Below, piece by piece: positions 58,480 to 64,000 of a stretch of DNA of 64,000 nucleotides; within the stretch, counting starts at the first letter, position 1; every line of letters begins with the position of its first letter. This DNA is from Ophiura sarsii. Taxonomy: Eukaryota > Echinodermata > Ophiuroidea > Amphilepidida > Ophiuridae. The position numbers were made by a program, and so were the translations under genes. The stretch is taken from positions 28,049,449 through 28,113,448 of the forward strand of contig CM069458.1 of NCBI GenBank assembly GCA_035610835.1, given 5' to 3'. The notes under the pieces were generated by a model. It saw only the letters and a program-made list of their open reading frames with translations. It did no database searches and was not told the DNA's origin.

Positions 58480-59159
58480 AAGCAATATAACTATTAAAGG
58501 TTTCTTTCACAACTTCCAGTAAATATGTTTCATCGTACGTTACAATTTTGTACGAAAACGGCAAATAATAGACATTTGCAAAACATCAAACGATATTAAC
58601 ACTGATGAATTGTCAACAAGACCACTGCACCAGAACACAATGCATGTACCTAATACCATGAATACTAGGTATGACTCCCAAATCAAGTTTTTAGTTCAGT
58701 TAAAACAAGAAGAGTTTTTAACATGTTTAAAAAAGACAGTCATCGCTCAGAAGATGTAGATAAAAAGCTAATTATTGAATTAATTTCACTTATATAGCCA
58801 ACTTGTGGAGCTCAGACGCCATCAACAGACGCTGGGAGAGTGCATTAGCGTGTGGCAAGCACTACTTTTATACCATCAGAGAACCAATCAGGAACATTAT
58901 TGGAAGAAATCTTGTGAAAAGGTGGCTTGATGGGAGGTCATAAGTGATAAAGATATGATGAGCTTGAACACAGCACTCTAAAGCTGTGATAAAATGGCCG
59001 CATGAAAGTGTCCTTTACCGGCGGTCACAAAACAGAATTATACCATCTGCGATGGAAAAAGTACAAGTCGAAGGTTTGAGCACATTAGCGAAACCAACAT
59101 CAAGTTACTATAGTAACCCATTAAAGACCAGGTGTCATGTCGTGAGTATTATACATTGG
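58480..59159. other. Upstream intron or flank, nothing definable
   Basis: No exon, repeat or structure supported between the TIR element and the palindrome. Confidence 0.4.
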
Positions 59160-59161
59160 TA

Positions 59162-59914
59162 CACTCTTAGAAAAAATGGTTCGTTTAAGAACCCTTTTTT
59201 GTCCCGCGGGGAGCACCTTTTGGCCTAAAAGGTTCTAAAAAGAACCTTAGAATGGTTCTTTGAAGAACTTTCAAATTTTAAATAAGACCTAAAGGTATAT
59301 TTACTTTTTTGTTTTTATGTAATATGCAAATTCAAGAGAAATGTAAACAAATTTAATCCTTTTCAACTGTTAAAAATCATTTCTTCTTGGCTAAAAACAT
59401 TTTTTACCGTTTTACCAAGAACCATTGAGGGTTCTCCATAATTTTTTCCCAAAAGGTTCTTGAAGCTTGAGGAACCATTTTCTTGGCTAAAGAACCCTTT
59501 TAGAACCTTTTTTGGTTCTAAAAGGAACCCTATAGAAATTTCATTGGGTTCCTTTTAGAACCAAAAAAGGTTCTAAAAGGGTTCTTTAGCCAAGAAAATG
59601 GTTCCTCAAGCTTCAAGAACCTTTTGGGGAAAAATTATGGAGAACCCTCAATGGTTCTTGGTAAAACGGTAAAAAATGTTTTTAGCCAAGAAGAAATGAT
59701 TTTTAACAGTTGAAAAGGACTAAATTTGTTTACATTTCTCTTGAATTTGCATATTACATAAAAACAAAAAAGTAAATATACCTTTATGTCTTATTTAAAA
59801 TTTGAAAGTTCTTCAAAGAACCATTCTAAGGTTCTTTTTAGAACCTTTTAGGCCAAAAGGTGCTCCCCGCGGGACAAAAAAGGGTTCTTAAACGAACCAT
59901 TTTTTCTAAGAGTG
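59162..59914. mobile_element. Near-perfect 753-bp palindromic MITE
   Basis: Arms of 369 bp (59162-59530 and 59546-59914) around a 15-base loop, in perfect register. I count only about three mismatches by eye. Ends CACTCTTAGAAAAAATGG / CCATTTTTTCTAAGAGTG with TA on both sides fit the mariner/Tc1 group. Each arm is full of GGTTCT / AGAACC words. The frames at 58986-59228 and 59848-60036 read the same arm sequence and are not genes. Confidence 0.95.
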
Positions 59915-59916
59915 TA

Positions 59917-62497
59917 TTTTATCGCACGCCCTGCAAGTTTTCCTTTTAAATCCGAATGATAATAGCCCATTTCTGTTCTTACGGGTTTAATGGCAACTGA
60001 TGAAAAGAGTGCTTGTGGTAGTATCTGAATACACACGTAACCATCTTCTTTGCAAGTTTAAAATCACTTATATTAATTAATATTGACAACTTTCGACGTT
60101 TTATGAACATCAATCGGAAACTGTCTCACGTAAAATGTTTCGAATGTCATTGAATGTGAAGTAAAGTAGTTACCATTTCTTTCCATGGCATTTTACAGGG
60201 CAATGTTATGAGTTCTAATCCGCCAAACTCCGAGTTATATTTATAACACAATTTTTATAACTTGAACCTATAGTCTTTAAAGTATGGTGGAATTGAATAA
60301 TTGTCTTTGATATAATATACAATTGAGCAAGCTTGCAATAAAATCACGGATTCCCACGAATCATTTTAATAGTCTACATACTGTGGTACCAAAACAAATC
60401 AAAACACATATATTAAAGTAAAAGTAACACTAAGACGAATTACGATCGTCCCCTTAAAACCGTCATTTGAGTCATGACCTTATAATATGAAGATCTGTCA
60501 ATCTCCGTTATGAATGCTGCGTGTAATTATGTTCATGTCAATGCCACACAATGCCAAGGTCAAGTATACTATACGTTCAGTTCATACTACTTCACTCGAG
60601 GGGAGCTCAGAACTAAAAGCAAACTAGATCGACGAAAAACCAACAACTGAACAAAAACTATTGCCTATTCTAAACAGCATACACTTTTTACCAACCGCAA
60701 TTTACACCGCTGCAGGAGGACATAACAAGTTATTGTCGTGATTGTATATGCCCGCTCGCGTTTTTTTGATGATTCAGAATTAGAGAAAGTATTACCCAAC
60801 AGCTATAATAACACTATGGTTAACATAACAAGGAAAACCATAAGTAGAATATTGTAGTATTCATGACTATTTTCTACTTCGAACCATTTCAGGAATTTTA
60901 TTGAAAGAACGTTAGCCTCATAAATATACATGTCTGGAACTCTAAATACTCTTTTGCATATGGAGAAAGAAGATTTCCTCCACGTTGACAACGTATACAT
61001 TTCACTTAACGTTTCGAATATGAACGCCTCAGATCAATTTTTTTTAAAGATAGATACATAGTTATGATTAATCATATTCATATCACTGTATGGCCTTACA
61101 GTGTCAACTAAGAGCCTACTAATAAAGGGGTTTGCGTAGAATGAGAATCTACTTGAAACAAAAGAAAAGAGAAACAACGATACAGAAGAGACACGCTGTG
61201 ATAGTCATTAAAGAAGAGTTAATTAGTTTCCCTAATTCAGCATGCAAATTTACACCGCAATTTTTCTTTAATTAAGTGTATTAGTCTCTTGAAACATACA
61301 TGTAGCAATACATTTACGCACACACAATTATTGCTTCTTGCTTGGGAAAAAAAGTAGAGAAAACAAAACAAAACGTTGCTATTTTATAGATTCGTGCTAT
61401 TTCACGATGCCAAATATCTAAAACCGAACGGCCGATCTAAATATTTAGGTCTGGTATATATGTACGCCGTGATCATGGTGATAGCACACAGAATTGTCAA
61501 ATCTACCGAGCTGCCTTCTCTATTCAATGCAGTTTGAATATTTTCATATTTTCACAGTCATGACAGTCATACTGTATAGCGAAATTTAAATAAGCACACA
61601 GTCATAATTAGTGTTGTTTTGAATGATCAAACTATAGAAATCCGTCAGTTATGTCACACATAGGCCCTACATGTATATAATTTTGATATTGTTATTGTCA
61701 ATGATATTATGAATGATAACTGACGTTATTTACAAATGTGTGTTATTATTATAACTGATGATCGTGTTTGATATAATAATATAGATCAAACTAAACATGC
61801 AGTTTGTTGACACAGTGTGTATTTAATAATTTAATAAAGATACCATTCGTATGGTCCCGGCGATGACGAATACATCAATATCACTGGTGACATCATAAAA
61901 GGTACTTAATATGCCACTCATTGCTGATGATGATTGCTGATGATGATTATTAATTAATCATCATGTGTATACATTTATGATTAGCACTTGACGTTATTTA
62001 CAACTAAATTTGTTCATAGCGATTTATCTTTTTCTTTGGTTTAAATCTATTTTTACATCATTATTATTTTTTTTTATAATAATATTTTATCATTTTATAC
62101 TTCAATGAATAGTGTGAAAATATAATAATAATTTATATTTATAAATTCAGTCTTGTCATAGGCTCCACTTTATCATTATACAAATAACCATCAATATTGT
62201 TTTTAAAAATTTAAAGAACGAAGTAAATAGTTGACAAATGTACATAAGGAGACGATTTAAATTGGTTATTCAATATTTTCTAAATTGTGTTACTAATTTT
62301 AGTGGAATCGGATATTTATCTTATATTGAAACACAGTTGACTGGTAAAACAACTGCTAGTGATGGTTTCTATCTATGTACCATCCATGATTTATACTGAG
62401 AAGGCGATGTATCCCCTCCCCCTCCCCACACGTATATTTTAGAGATGTTGGTGGGCTGTATTGTCAAGTTCAACTAGAGATGTTGGGCTGTATATTG
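59917..62497. other. Long non-coding stretch, probably intron of the CUB-LDLa gene
   Basis: AT-rich, without recognisable exon or transposon ends. Simple TGATGATGATT repeats lie near 61921-61950. Confidence 0.45.
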
Positions 62498-62551
62498 TCA
62501 AGTTCTACATGTGACATGTTGTAGGGATGAAATGATAAAGCCGTTACTCAC

Positions 62552-62740
62552 ACACCCCGACCCTTGCTGACCCGTTGCATTCAAGACGGACGCTCTCAGA
62601 CTCAGCGGACTCCAGTTTGCATAAATTGACCACAAAGTCAAGTCCTTCTCCTCCGAGCGAGTATTGCCAGATGAGCAAGTTTTAATGAAATTATCGAATT
62701 CACTCAATAAATCGGGACTACATAAGTAATTTACCAACGC
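62552..62740 (-). CDS. Candidate upstream exon of the CUB-LDLa gene
   Basis: A strong donor GTGAGTAAC lies at 62551-62543. In the frame that would join in phase 1 to the CUB exon, the sequence just upstream reads LCKLESAESESVRLECNGSA, with two cysteines. In another frame a good acceptor-like ATTACTTATGTAG precedes an open stretch, but its phase does not fit the CUB exon. The two observations conflict, so either the exon is real with an acceptor I cannot fix, or this is chance. Confidence 0.25.
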
Positions 62741-62744
62741 TATA

Positions 62745-63810
62745 CTCCACAACGGGAACAGTAATTCTCCAACAGATACTGTTATTTACGTACGTGACTA
62801 TTTTTATTGGTAGTTTATTTTGGCTGTGAATTGAATTTAAGATCAACGTGCTGGATTTGTTTATTTAGAGAAAATTCAATGAATATAATATAGGCCTTCT
62901 CCATAACCATTATGGTCCATACCATTCAAATAATTCATCATGGGTAACTGGTATTGGGAGTCGTATAGCGGGTCGTATAGTCTAGTTATTCAAAACTACA
63001 AGAAAACAAAAATAAGAAGTCCCCATTTCATTATACTCCTGTGGTTATTATCCAATACATATTTGAATGGTATAATTCAAATACATACTTTAAAATAACT
63101 TAATAAAACATTACTGTATACATGTATATGTGATCTGTTTTTAAATAAATAAATAAATATTTTAATAAATAAATAAATAAATAAAACAATAAAACAATAA
63201 AACCCATCTTTAATGTTGTTATTATTTCATTATAATTACATTCCGTGAACATCAGCAAAAGTAGTTACATCATAACGTGTGATTTAATAAGATAGTGCAC
63301 ATTTGTCCACTTCAAATGGCTCACAAAACCTAAGAGGCCTTTATTTCTCTCTCTAAATGCTCGGCATAGTATTTTATCTACCAAATGTTATAAGTAAAAT
63401 CCAAGGGACCGATGTCAAATAGTCAATTTACGGAATACCCGGACGATACGGACGCACTTCTCCTTCAACGAGGTACGAAAGAGGTTGGCTTTCTTAATAC
63501 TATACAGTCTGTTTCGATATTTTGCAACTGTATTATAGTATATTTCAACAGCCATAGTCAATCATACAGTTTAGTATACGATTCCACATACATAAAGTTT
63601 AACGCACGTATTAAATAAACCAAATTTATTTTAATGGCTATCAATTTCATGTTTTCAGTAAAAATGGAAAATTAGTATGACTGATACCAATTTTGACAGT
63701 CCCGACCCGGCCATTTTTTCATGAGTTGTGTGAAATTAATTGATTTGTTGATATTTTAAAAAATGGTGAATTTTACTCAACTCACGTATGACAAAATGTG
63801 TCCAGTTTTA
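62745..63810. other. Non-coding, no gene seen
   Basis: An (AAAT)n run lies at about 63146-63185. The small frame at 63412-63618 has no support. Confidence 0.45.
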
Positions 63811-63824
63811 CAGAACGTCTTAGA

Positions 63825-64000
63825 GTCACACATACACTGCAAAAGAAGCGTTTATATTTCTGATAACACTTAATAAACACTTCAACACGTTTATTTTTGT
63901 GTTTTACGTGTAAAGTATAGGAGGCATTGCATACGATAAACGTTTGCATAAACACTACAACACGTTTATAGAGGTAATTGTGTAATATTTATTAACACAC
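63825..64000. repeat. Repeat running off the right edge
   Basis: CACTGCAAAAGAAGCGTTTA followed by ATAAACACTTCAACACGTTT, and again ATAAACACTACAACACGTTT about 75 bases later. It looks like the left end of a TIR element with internal subrepeats, cut by the window edge. Confidence 0.5.

Overview
This is eukaryotic, animal nuclear DNA: AT-rich, intron-bearing, with GT-AG splice sites in phase, and very rich in short inverted-repeat transposons. The gene families present (an IgSF receptor-like family, TMEM64, a CUB-LDLa receptor) and the abundance of mariner, hAT and TTAA-flanked elements suggest a marine invertebrate, perhaps an invertebrate deuterostome. The species cannot be named from the sequence alone.

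Layout. The left 28 kb is dominated by a segmental triplication. Three direct copies (about 1.28-6.83, 14.5-21.2 and 23.2-28.25 kb) each carry one intact, apparently intronless gene on the + strand at 2783-3919, 15291-16292 and 24038-24913. Each encodes a type I membrane protein: signal peptide, one Ig domain, Thr/Pro-rich stalk, one membrane span and a short tyrosine- and proline-containing tail. I do not recognise the family by name. Leader, membrane span, tail and even non-coding flanks are much better conserved between copies than the Ig domains. The copies have since been altered separately by a LINE tail (copy A), a 2.3-kb hAT-like element with a second hAT element nested in it (copy B) and a 0.9-kb insertion with a GAT microsatellite (copy C).

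From 30 to 33 kb lies a cluster of TTAA-flanked foldback elements built from iterated CATACGTT/CATACGCT-like words. A three-exon TMEM64 orthologue lies on the - strand at 38293-34780 (327 residues) with a 1.08-kb mariner-like element in its second intron. From about 41 to 47 kb I see only small inverted-repeat elements.

A second - strand multi-exon gene fills 57.6-47.7 kb, and its 5' end probably extends to or past the right edge. It has a CUB exon, an LDL-receptor class A exon and a transmembrane/proline-rich-tail exon, all joined by phase-1 introns. Its introns hold a 4.1-kb element made of tandem arrays, a TIR element with nested inverted repeats and copies of two TTAA-flanked element families that also occur at 42.6 and 44.0 kb. 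A 753-bp, almost perfect palindrome lies upstream of the CUB exon. No rRNA gene, functional tRNA gene, CRISPR array or prokaryotic feature was found. The three Ig receptors are the best candidates for an undescribed system, plausibly recognition or adhesion, but their function is inference.
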